A stretch of DNA of 7,001 nt from UBA2336 sp964597075 (lineage in GTDB: Bacteria; Bacteroidota; Bacteroidia; Cytophagales; Cyclobacteriaceae). Positions 1 through 6,506 of the stretch are shown piece after piece. The notes below the pieces were generated by a model. The model saw nothing but the letters and a program-made list of their open reading frames with translations. It was not told where the DNA came from and ran no database searches. Each line of letters begins with the position of its first letter. Within the stretch, counting starts at the first letter, position 1. The DNA lies in assembly GCA_964597075.1 (NCBI GenBank), contig CAZQXC010000130.1:1-7001 (forward strand). Reading direction: 5' to 3'. A program made the position numbers and the translations under genes.

Positions 1-1541
1 AAATCGTCAATTGTATATTCAACCCAAATATCTGGTATTTGAATTTTCCCTTTTATTTTTTCAGGTCGCTCTATATAGGTTGTTGCGATTGATATTTTAG
101 CCTTCGTTTTTGGTAATTCCATTGGGGTGTAAGTAGTTGCACCAATAGGATTGTTTCCTACACTTGTGCCGATTACTGTTCCAATTCCATTGTCTTGAAA
201 TAAAGTGGTAAGCATTGCAGCTGCGCTACCTGTTCTAAAATTTGAAAGGATATAAACATTACCTTTAAAAATCGGGCGATTATCTTGAATAAAATATTTC
301 GAGTTTTTATCTATAATTTCACTAAAAAGGTTTTCACCCGAATTGGTCTGAACCAAATCTCTTTGTGGCACACCTTCGGGATATTTTTTATTTAAATCTT
401 GATAATCTTTCTTAAAGTATTTTTTATAGATATCTGATGTGAAAGCGAATTCAGTAAAACCTTTCAGACTCTCTTTTTCAGTAAGGAAATACAGAAGCTG
501 TATCCCAAGCGTAAGATTTCCCCCTGGGTTATTCCTGATGTCTATAATCAAATTATCTACATTATTTTTATTCAAACTATCGATAAGCTCCCATACAAAA
601 TCCTTAAAAACAGGATATTTAGGATTGTAGAAATTTGCAATACGTTTTGAAGGTTTGTCTTTTTTAAATTGTCTCTTTACATATCCTCTTGCGATAGGTT
701 GAAGCCAAGGTTTTACATAACTTTCAATTCCTTCCAATATGTCAATTTTATCGTGGCATCTATTAAATTGGAAATAACCAAAATTCCCCTCCTTGTTAAG
801 GGTATAGAAATAGGTTTCATTTTGATATTTTGTAATGGGATTCTCTTTAAATGAAATATCAAATACATCAACTTTACTATCGGTGGATATTGGCGATAGT
901 TTAATTTCAGAGTGGTCTTCAAACTTCAGCTTTAATATTTCAGAATTTTCTTTGATGAGACCAATTTGTTTTAAGTATTGTGGCTTATTGTAAAATTGTA
1001 AGTCACGGACTTCAAATTGTTGGTTAATTTTATTCTCAGCGAAGGTATAATCAATCAATTGGGCTTCTACTTCTTCTGTAGTTAGTCCGTTTATTTCAAT
1101 AATTTTTTTTCCTATTTGTAAACTATCATACTGCTTACCAATATTAAGTAAAAACCAATCATCTGATGAGATATAGATTACATAAGGATAAACCAACTTA
1201 AATTCCTGACTTAAAGATATGTTGGTATGCTGGTTTTTTAGATTGGAAAGGTAACTTCTTGCTTGAACAACAAAGTCGGTGTTATTATCTACAATTGCTA
1301 ATGTTGATAAAATTTGGTCGGCTTGCTCTTGACGTTTATCCTTTGGAAAGACACTGTCTAATTGAGGATAGCCTTCTTTCACCAATTTGGTCAAGTAGAG
1401 AATATCATACTGATAGTTATTGAGTCCCTTTTGCGTAATTTTTTCTTTTGGCGTGTAGTTTTTTAATCCTGTCTTCTGCAAAAAAACTCCGCAAGAGGAA
1501 AATAGTAAACTAATTAGTAATAAGAAAAATATTTTATTCAT
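1..1541 (-). CDS. S41 family peptidase, predicted lipoprotein (3' end outside window)
   Basis: The frame is open from ATG at 1541-1539 to the left edge: 513 codons with no stop, so the C-terminus is missing. Residues 1-17 form a short lipoprotein signal ending in LFSSC, with C17 as the likely lipidated cysteine; this also supports the start. Residues 100-110 carry NQHTN, which resembles the D-G-H-T segment of tricorn/IRBP-like S41 enzymes (H105). A PDZ-like stretch lies at about 130-165 (IGKKIIEINGL). IIDIRNNPGG at 332-341 is the conserved S41 core motif, and TGSAAAML at 437-444 holds the likely nucleophile S439. PDIWV at 503-507 matches the end of the domain. The lysine of CtpA-type enzymes (GKG after the serine motif) is absent: TSVGNNPIG stands there. 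A Ser-His(-Glu) mechanism is therefore inferred. Likely attached to a membrane in the cell envelope; substrate unknown. No Shine-Dalgarno is seen. The gene is AT-rich compared with its neighbours. Confidence 0.88.
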   Translation of the reverse strand, partial: MNKIFFLLLISLLFSSCGVFLQKTGLKNYTPKEKITQKGLNNYQYDILYLTKLVKEGYPQLDSVFPKDKRQEQADQILSTLAIVDNNTDFVVQARSYLSNLKNQHTNISLSQEFKLVYPYVIYISSDDWFLLNIGKQYDSLQIGKKIIEINGLTTEEVEAQLIDYTFAENKINQQFEVRDLQFYNKPQYLKQIGLIKENSEILKLKFEDHSEIKLSPISTDSKVDVFDISFKENPITKYQNETYFYTLNKEGNFGYFQFNRCHDKIDILEGIESYVKPWLQPIARGYVKRQFKKDKPSKRIANFYNPKYPVFKDFVWELIDSLNKNNVDNLIIDIRNNPGGNLTLGIQLLYFLTEKESLKGFTEFAFTSDIYKKYFKKDYQDLNKKYPEGVPQRDLVQTNSGENLFSEIIDKNSKYFIQDNRPIFKGNVYILSNFRTGSAAAMLTTLFQDNGIGTVIGTSVGNNPIGATTYTPMELPKTKAKISIATTYIERPEKIKGKIQIPDIWVEYTIDD

Positions 1542-1562
1542 TCGGTGTTTGTTTTTAAGCTT

Positions 1563-1592
1563 GCTATTAACTCTCTTATATCCGCTATAAAC
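1563..1592. repeat. Direct repeat with 21-bp period upstream of the S41 gene
   Basis: GCTATTAAC at 1563-1571 and GCTATAAAC at 1584-1592 agree at 8 of 9 positions. They start 21 bp apart, close to two helical turns. Read toward the S41 gene they are GTTTATAGC then GTTAATAGC, ending about 20 bp before its ATG. This could be a binding site for a dimeric regulator or chance in AT-rich DNA; no protein partner is visible. The rest of the 181-bp gap (1542-1722) has no ORF, no convincing terminator for the GH1 gene and no clear TAnnTTTG box near the start. Confidence 0.35.
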
Positions 1593-1722
1593 CTTCGCCA
1601 ATACACCCGGTTTTGGATAGCTTGACGAAACTAAATCTTTTCTTAAAAGGATATTGGGTTATTCAAGATACACAATGCAAAGCTTAATTGGCAGGGCTTG
1701 GGTTGTTCAAAGGAGGTTAATT

Positions 1723-2916
1723 TTAAGCATGAACGCCCTCTGCAATTATTTCTTTTCCATGCGCCAAATTTTCATATACCTGAGCGCTTTTCCGTTTACG
1801 CCTCTCTTTAGTTTCTAAATCGCATTCGTATAGCCCAAACCGGTAAGTAGGGCCCAGGTGCCACTCAAAATTATCCCATGCGCTCCACCAGTAATAACCA
1901 CGAATATCAAGTCCATCGTCAATTGCTTGATGAACAATGGTTGCATAATCGAGTATAGCTTGTTGCCGCAGTTCATCTTTCGCATCACACACACCGTTTT
2001 CGGTAATGATGATGGGCTTTTTATATTTATTCCAGTATCTATCGAGGCAGGTACGCAACCCCTCTGGGTGATACTCCCACATATCATCATGCTTTACACC
2101 GAGTGCTGTAATTTTATCCGGTGTATCAATATAAGTTATCGGCATGGGGTCGTGCGTGACCCTTGCATAATAGCTCATGCCAAAAAAATCCACCTTGGTA
2201 AAATGATCCGGAACATATTCCATAAACCACCAGTCGGAGAGGCGGGCCGGAAACCAACCTAATACATTTTCATTAGAGAAAACCACTGCATTATGTGAAA
2301 TGCCTACAGGATGTTGGGGAAATTTCTCTTTGATATAATCATACACCAGGTTGTGTGCCTTACCCATGTTCTTAACTACTTTACCGGCTAAGTAAGGATT
2401 ATTTTTAAACGGAGGAAAGAAGCCGGTTATCCAGCCATAACTGGCATACACATTTGGTTCATTGAAGGTATTCCATGATGAAATATAATGCCCGAACGCA
2501 TCCACTACTTTTTTGCAGAAGTCGACCCACTGTAAAATATTTTCTTCTTTTTCCCAGCTTCCGGTCTTCGCAAACCATAACGGGTTTGTAAAGTGATGCA
2601 GCACCATCATAATGGAAACACCTCTGGACTTCAGGTCGGTGAGAAAATCATGGTAGGCTTTAACGGTAGCGGCATCAAAATCTTCGAATGGTTTGCGCTG
2701 CAGCCTGCTCCACATCAAGCCCATACGGTAGCCGGGTGCCAACGAAGCGATTATGGCAGCATCTTCTTTAAAGCGTAACTCGTGGTCGGTGGTTCGGTCA
2801 AACACAAAGCCATCGCGCGATTTTACACCTTGCCAGTCGTGTTCAAAGGCTGTTTCAATTTGTGCGGCTGCCGTACTGGTGCCAAAAATAAAATTATCGG
2901 GAAAGGACAGGGTCAT
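1723..2916 (-). CDS. Glycoside hydrolase family 1 protein (beta-glucosidase-like)
   Basis: A complete 397-residue GH1 retaining beta-glycosidase, expected to release terminal sugars such as glucose or galactose from beta-glycosides. The N-terminal signature runs from F9 to A23 (FIFGTSTAAAQIETA), including sugar-binding Q19; A18 replaces the usual aromatic, Asn or His. HHFTNPLWF at 107-115 is the GH1 substrate-binding strand. TFNEP at 150-154 gives the acid/base E153, and ITENG at 304-308 gives the nucleophile E306. WSAWDNFEW at 344-352 supplies the E351/W352 sugar contacts, followed by RFGLYECD. All catalytic residues are present. The length is shorter than the usual 440-480 residues. There is no signal peptide, so it is probably cytoplasmic. 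Its ATG overlaps the stop of the upstream M15 gene (ATGA), suggesting translational coupling. Exact substrate specificity cannot be read from the sequence. Confidence 0.93.
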   Translation of the reverse strand: MTLSFPDNFIFGTSTAAAQIETAFEHDWQGVKSRDGFVFDRTTDHELRFKEDAAIIASLAPGYRMGLMWSRLQRKPFEDFDAATVKAYHDFLTDLKSRGVSIMMVLHHFTNPLWFAKTGSWEKEENILQWVDFCKKVVDAFGHYISSWNTFNEPNVYASYGWITGFFPPFKNNPYLAGKVVKNMGKAHNLVYDYIKEKFPQHPVGISHNAVVFSNENVLGWFPARLSDWWFMEYVPDHFTKVDFFGMSYYARVTHDPMPITYIDTPDKITALGVKHDDMWEYHPEGLRTCLDRYWNKYKKPIIITENGVCDAKDELRQQAILDYATIVHQAIDDGLDIRGYYWWSAWDNFEWHLGPTYRFGLYECDLETKERRKRKSAQVYENLAHGKEIIAEGVHA

Positions 2917-3722
2917 GGGTTTTTAGTCGCGTATGAAGCCTGCTCGGTTTCCCATTGTTCCCAATAGCGGCTTAATAATTGAAGATCGTCTTCTATGCAA
3001 GGATAGTTTAATTCTTGTTTGGGAATGAAGGGCAGTCTGCCGTTAGCAAGATCATAGGCATTCAATCCACCGGTCCATTCAAAATGTCCTGGATCATACA
3101 GGTATCGCCAACGGCCACCCCAGCGCATGCCGAGTTGTTCACCGATTATACCGATTTTTCTCCACAGTGCCTTGCTTTCCCATTGTGGTTCACCGTTTAC
3201 CATGGGTACAACGTCAACGGCAAGTCCGTATTGATGATTTGATTTACCGCCACCTTTGCGGGTATAGGCTTTGCCCATGCCTTTGTATTCATCTTGCTTG
3301 GCATGGGTGCGAAACGTTTCAACAATTCTTAGCTCAATGCCTTTTTGCTTGCACAGAAAAATAAGCTTTGCCACCTTATCACGAAAGTAGGGGTGAAGAG
3401 CAGTAAGTTCAGTGATCATGGGTAAAGCTCCACGATTTTTACCGAAGGTGAAGTTATCTACCGTTGACCAATACATCCAGCCATTTTGCGAGTACTCCAG
3501 TACCTTTCGTATTTCCTCATTTTTTTGATAGGCCATCAGGGCCTCTTCCTTGTCAATAGAATCACGGATGGCAAACTCACGTTCCTGCTTTTCCTTTTCA
3601 AGGCGGTTAATGATTTCCACTTCCGCACGGCAATCAAAAGACGCAAAAAGGGAGTTTTGAGCAATCCCCAATAAAGGACTCAGCAAAAGACTAAAAAGTA
3701 ACAATCCAATGAAAAAACGCAT
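2913..3722 (-). CDS. Secreted M15 family zinc peptidase (peptidoglycan endopeptidase/carboxypeptidase-like)
   Basis: A 269-residue protein. Residues 1-21 form a signal peptide (a hydrophobic run ending LLGIA), with likely cleavage before Q22. A charged helical stretch follows at about 31-80, then the M15 domain at about 95-216. TFRT at 136-139 matches the family's substrate-contact arginine region. SNHQYGLAVD at 161-170 is the S-x-H-x6-D zinc motif (H163, D170). DPGHFEW at 210-216 supplies the third ligand H213, with D210 three residues before it as in phage L-alanyl-D-glutamate endopeptidases (M15C). The known role of the family is cleavage of peptidoglycan stem peptides; whether this one is an endopeptidase or a D,D-carboxypeptidase cannot be settled here. 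It is the first gene of an operon with the GH1 gene (4-base ATGA overlap) and has a promoter at 3744-3775. About 50 residues follow the domain, without a recognised motif. Confidence 0.92.
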   Translation of the reverse strand: MRFFIGLLLFSLLLSPLLGIAQNSLFASFDCRAEVEIINRLEKEKQEREFAIRDSIDKEEALMAYQKNEEIRKVLEYSQNGWMYWSTVDNFTFGKNRGALPMITELTALHPYFRDKVAKLIFLCKQKGIELRIVETFRTHAKQDEYKGMGKAYTRKGGGKSNHQYGLAVDVVPMVNGEPQWESKALWRKIGIIGEQLGMRWGGRWRYLYDPGHFEWTGGLNAYDLANGRLPFIPKQELNYPCIEDDLQLLSRYWEQWETEQASYATKNP

Positions 3723-3743
3723 TTCTGCACATTGTTAAGCTTG

Positions 3744-3775
3744 CAAAGGTATCAGGTTAGCCTTTAAATCAAAAA
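3744..3775 (-). promoter_or_regulatory. Bacteroidota-type promoter of the M15-GH1 operon
   Basis: Read on the minus strand, TACCTTTG (3751-3744) fits the TAnnTTTG -7 element exactly. TTTTTG (3775-3770) supplies the TTTG -33 element, with 18 bases between the two. The box lies about 21 bp before the M15 ATG, giving a short leader. The match of both boxes and their spacing is seen directly; use in vivo is inferred. Confidence 0.7.
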
Positions 3776-3781
3776 TGACCT

Positions 3782-3837
3782 AATGGCAAAGAAGAAGCCG
3801 TATCAATCCTGTTGACACGGCTAAAGGCTTTGCCGTT
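3782..3837 (-). terminator. Long two-part stem-loop downstream of the 3853-4320 gene
   Basis: The inner stem pairs 3796-3806 with 3812-3822: 11 pairs with one G-T wobble and a 5-base loop. The outer stem pairs GGCAAAG at 3785-3791 with CTTTGCC at 3828-3834; a small 4/5-base internal loop separates the two stems. On the plus strand the outer stem extends by three more pairs (AAT 3782-3784 with GTT 3835-3837, one a wobble). It begins about 15 bp past the stop of the minus-strand gene and lies before the M15 promoter, so termination is the simplest role. On the minus strand the inner stem is followed by TCTTCTTTG rather than a clean T-run, so a transcript-stabilising 3' hairpin is also possible. 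Confidence 0.55.
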
Positions 3838-3852
3838 CTTCTATTTTGAATT

Positions 3853-4320
3853 TTACTCCGAATCTTCAGTCTTTAACTCTGCCAGGATAGCTTCATACTT
3901 TGATTTTATTTCCTGGTCTTCGGCAATCGCTTTCTTTACCTTATTGTAAACGGCCGCGCCAACATATTCGCTTGCCAGCGCCTTAAAGGTTTCCTGAATT
4001 TTTGCAGTGCCCTCTTCCTTAGCTTTGATGATTTCCTTTATGGCTGCAATTTCTTCCTGTGTAGCCTTAGCTTCAGCCAATTTTGTTTCGTCAGAAATAA
4101 TCTTGGAAAGTTCATTGTAGCGCGCTGCTGAAATAACCTCATTATTCTTAACCATTTCAGAGATGGTGGTCATCAGATCCTTTTTCATGTTGTCGATGGA
4201 ATCCATAACCACGGCATATTTCTTCAATTCTTGATCCGAAACTGCTTCCTGGGCAGAAACTCCATTATACGCCATTAGGAAGAGGAATACTGCCGGTAAA
4301 AATTTAAAATACTTCTTCAT
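3853..4320 (-). CDS. Small secreted helical protein with internal repeat (DUF4168-like)
   Basis: A 155-residue protein. Residues 1-23 are a signal peptide (MKKYFKF, hydrophobic core, ending VSA) with cleavage predicted before Q24, so it is periplasmic or exported. The mature part is charged, rich in Ala, Lys and Glu, without cysteines, and looks entirely alpha-helical. Two segments 57 residues apart resemble each other: AARYNELSKIISDETKL (65-81) and AAVYNKVKKAIAEDQEI (122-138), with AA-x-YN and K-x-I in register. The SDQELKKYA opening and the Y-N-x-hydrophobic...D ending resemble the DUF4168 pattern of secreted bacterial proteins; this assignment is from memory and tentative. No enzymatic motif is visible and the function is unknown. 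It is divergent from pckG, with 205 bp between the starts, and is followed by a stem-loop, so it is probably a single-gene transcript. Confidence 0.85.
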   Translation of the reverse strand: MKKYFKFLPAVFLFLMAYNGVSAQEAVSDQELKKYAVVMDSIDNMKKDLMTTISEMVKNNEVISAARYNELSKIISDETKLAEAKATQEEIAAIKEIIKAKEEGTAKIQETFKALASEYVGAAVYNKVKKAIAEDQEIKSKYEAILAELKTEDSE

Positions 4321-4504
4321 CAGTCTGTGTTTTTGTAAAACTTCGGTTTAAATAAGCTGAAATTTTAAAAGCTTATCGCTTGATAACTAGCATATTTTGA
4401 TAAACGGTTGAAATTGAATGCTCACCAACCTGTCAACTATAAGTCATGGAATCATTTGCATAATTTCATTTTCATACTTTCTCTGCGTAATTTTCGTACC
4501 TGTT

Positions 4505-4522
4505 TTAAACCTTAATGTTTAA
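4505..4522. repeat. Small inverted repeat just upstream of the pckG start
   Basis: TTAAAC (4505-4510) and GTTTAA (4517-4522) are a perfect 6-bp inverted repeat with a 6-base spacer, ending three bases before the pckG ATG. It could be an operator or weak leader hairpin, or chance in AT-rich DNA. The wider 205-bp intergenic region (4321-4525) must hold the promoters of both divergent genes. It is AT-rich and also contains TTATC-GCTT-GATAA (4373-4386). For pckG only weak candidates are seen: TTTG at 4455-4458 with TACTTTC from 4475, or TAATTTTC from 4488. Confidence 0.3.
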
Positions 4523-4525
4523 CCT

Positions 4526-6382
4526 ATGACCGATCAATTTATTGCTACAAATACTTATCCTGTACGGCATCTGGAAGCACTGACTTGGATTAAAGAAATA
4601 GCCGAACTCGTAAAACCTGAAAAGATTCGGTGGTGTGACGGGTCTGCAGGAGAATACCAGGAGCTTTGTGAAACGCTCGTAAGCAAAGGTACCTTCATCC
4701 GACTAAATCCGAAGAAAAGACCCAATAGTTTTGCTTGTTTTTCCGATCCCAGTGACGTTGCACGTGTAGAAGATAAAACGTTTATCTGCAGTCGCAGAAA
4801 AGAGGACGCTGGCCCAACCAATAACTGGGAGGATCCTAAGCAAATGAAGCAAAACTTGCAAGGTCTGTTTGATGGGTGCATGCAAGGAAGAACCATGTAC
4901 ATTATTCCGTTTAGCATGGGCCCCATCGGTTCCGATATTTCACAAGTTGGTTTGCAGATTACGGATTCGGAATATGTGGTGGTGAACATGCACCTAATGA
5001 CCCGCGTAAGTTCAACAGTTATCGACCAACTGGGGAAAGATGGTGTGTATGTAAAATGTCTTCACAGTGTAGGAGCTCCATTAAAATCCGGACAGCAGGA
5101 TGTTAAATGGCCAACCAATACGACCACGAAATATATTGTTCACTTTCCGGAGGAACGTAGCATTATGTCATATGGATCAGGGTATGGCGGTAATGCTTTG
5201 CTCGGTAAAAAATGTTTTGCCTTACGGATAGCGTCTGTTATGGGTAAAGACGAGAACTGGCTTGCCGAACACATGCTGCTGATGGGCGTTGAAAGCCCGG
5301 AGGGTCATAAGGATTATATTGCTGCAGCCTTTCCAAGTGCGTGCGGAAAAACGAATTTTGCCATGATCATTCCCCCTGAGAAATTAGCCGGATGGAAAGT
5401 AACTACAGTCGGTGATGATATTGCCTGGATAAAACCAGGTAAAGATGGAAAACTTTATGCCATCAATCCAGAGGCCGGATACTTTGGTGTTGCTCCGGGT
5501 ACTAACGAAAAAACAAATCCGAATGCTATTAAGTCAATCGCTGCTAATACTATTTATACTAATGTGGCCGTTACGGATGATGGCGATGTATGGTGGGAAG
5601 GACTTACCCAGGAGCCTCCCAAAAATTTAACAGACTGGACCGGAAAGAAATGGGATCCGGCTTCCGGCAAGCCTGCTGCTCACCCTAACAGCCGCTTTAC
5701 TGTTTCTGCTAAGCAAAACCCGGTAATCGATACTGAATGGGAGAACCCCAAAGGAGTGCCCATCACCGCATTTATTTTTGGTGGACGAAGAAGCACAACG
5801 ATACCGTTGGTATATCAATCTGCCAACTGGGCTTATGGTATATATATGGCCTCTACCATGGGATCTGAAATGACTGCAGCTGCTTTCGGAGAAGTGGGTA
5901 AGGTAAGACGTGATCCTTTTGCTATGCTTCCTTTCTGCGGATATCATATGGGCGATTATTTCAACCACTGGCTACAATTTGGCCGCGGTCTGCCGGCACC
6001 CCCCCGGATTTATGGGGTGAACTGGTTCCGCAAGGATGCTGACGGGAAATTTATATGGCCAGGCTTTGGCGAAAACATGCGTGTTTTGAAGTGGATTGTT
6101 CAAAAGAGTCGTGGTGAAGTGAACGCTGTGGAAAGTCCAATAGGATGGATGCCAACCTATGATGACATCGATTGGACGGGGCTTGACTTTTCACGCCAAC
6201 AGTTCGAAAGCATTACATCAATCGATCGTGAGGAGTGGAAGGTTGAACTGCTGCAACATGCCGAATTGTTTGAACGCATGTACGATAAGTTACCAAAGGA
6301 ATTTATTTTCATGCGTGAACTGCTGCTCTCCAGTTTGTGGCGTTCACCCGCAAAATGGAAACTTGAACCTGAACGTTTTTAA
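4526..6382 (+). CDS. pckG: Phosphoenolpyruvate carboxykinase (GTP)
   Basis: A complete 618-residue cytoplasmic GTP-type PEPCK (EC 4.1.1.32), the usual length for this family. It interconverts oxaloacetate plus GTP with phosphoenolpyruvate, CO2 and GDP, the entry step of gluconeogenesis. Substrate-side residues are in SRRKED (89-94) and YGSGYGGNALLGKK (216-229), where Y220 and K229 fit the family's oxaloacetate and Mn positions. H249 is the next metal ligand. FPSACGKTN at 269-277 is the P-loop with the hallmark reactive C273. VGDDIAW at 295-301 is the kinase-2 metal motif. FGGRR at 418-422 carries the conserved arginines. NWF...GKFIWPGFGEN at 499-517 gives the guanine-binding aromatics F501, F509 and F514 plus N517, which distinguish the GTP type from the unrelated-looking ATP type. 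The start has no Shine-Dalgarno, as usual in Bacteroidota. It is a single-gene unit with a terminator at 6403-6430. No damage or missing key residue was seen. Confidence 0.98.
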   Translation: MTDQFIATNTYPVRHLEALTWIKEIAELVKPEKIRWCDGSAGEYQELCETLVSKGTFIRLNPKKRPNSFACFSDPSDVARVEDKTFICSRRKEDAGPTNNWEDPKQMKQNLQGLFDGCMQGRTMYIIPFSMGPIGSDISQVGLQITDSEYVVVNMHLMTRVSSTVIDQLGKDGVYVKCLHSVGAPLKSGQQDVKWPTNTTTKYIVHFPEERSIMSYGSGYGGNALLGKKCFALRIASVMGKDENWLAEHMLLMGVESPEGHKDYIAAAFPSACGKTNFAMIIPPEKLAGWKVTTVGDDIAWIKPGKDGKLYAINPEAGYFGVAPGTNEKTNPNAIKSIAANTIYTNVAVTDDGDVWWEGLTQEPPKNLTDWTGKKWDPASGKPAAHPNSRFTVSAKQNPVIDTEWENPKGVPITAFIFGGRRSTTIPLVYQSANWAYGIYMASTMGSEMTAAAFGEVGKVRRDPFAMLPFCGYHMGDYFNHWLQFGRGLPAPPRIYGVNWFRKDADGKFIWPGFGENMRVLKWIVQKSRGEVNAVESPIGWMPTYDDIDWTGLDFSRQQFESITSIDREEWKVELLQHAELFERMYDKLPKEFIFMRELLLSSLWRSPAKWKLEPERF

Positions 6383-6402
6383 TAGTTATAAAACCCCATT
6401 TG

Positions 6403-6430
6403 AAAAGCCCCTTTTGCGAGGGGCTTTTTT
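6403..6430 (+). terminator. Rho-independent terminator of pckG
   Basis: AAAAGCCCC (6403-6411) pairs with GGGGCTTTT (6420-6428). One more T-A pair (6412/6419) leaves a 6-base loop, and the stem runs into a tract of six T (6425-6430). It begins 20 bp after the pckG stop. The A-tract before the stem also makes it a possible terminator for minus-strand transcripts, but none is expected here. Confidence 0.93.
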
Positions 6431-6450
6431 ATGGCCGCACTGGTTAAATC

Positions 6451-6480
6451 TTGCAAACCTGAATTAATAGCTATACTTTG
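6451..6480 (+). promoter_or_regulatory. Likely Bacteroidota-type promoter of the POT transporter gene
   Basis: TATACTTTG at 6472-6480 resembles the TAnnTTTG -7 element, with the spacer between TA and TTTG off by one base. TTG at 6451-6453 is a partial -33 element, 18 bases upstream. Placement between the pckG terminator and the ATG at 6507 fits a separate transcript with a leader of about 20 bases. Confidence 0.5.
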
Positions 6481-6506
6481 GAAATACCAAATCAAACCTG
6501 TTTAGC

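Noticed and set aside
1..1541. Short open frames on both strands suggesting a broken or gene-poor region
   Set aside because: One minus-strand frame is open without interruption for 513 codons and carries lipobox and S41 motifs, so the gene is intact within the window and only cut by the edge.
1563..1592. Possible integron attC-like site next to the AT-rich gene
   Set aside because: The repeated 9-mers are direct, not inverted, and do not fit the RYYYAAC/GTTRRRY core pair; no integrase is visible.
1656..1710. Imperfect 11-bp repeat GGGTTATTCAA / GGGTTGTTCAA
   Set aside because: Two short copies 44 bp apart with one mismatch and no link to a gene boundary or mobile gene; probably chance.
1858..2262. 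134-codon plus-strand open frame inside the GH1 gene
   Set aside because: It is antisense to a well-supported GH1 coding region and has no protein-family features.
4433..4438. TTGACA on the minus strand as a sigma-70-type -35 box for the 3853-4320 gene
   Set aside because: No TATAAT-like box follows at 16-18 bases, and this promoter type is not the norm in Bacteroidota.
4555..4989. 144-codon open frame on the minus strand inside pckG
   Set aside because: It lies entirely within a complete, motif-rich PEPCK gene, its translation shows no recognisable domain, and it has no promoter context.
6159..6467. Plus-strand open frame overlapping the end of pckG and running through the terminator
   Set aside because: It is out of frame with PEPCK and crosses a strong intrinsic terminator, and its product looks like frame-shifted PEPCK sequence.
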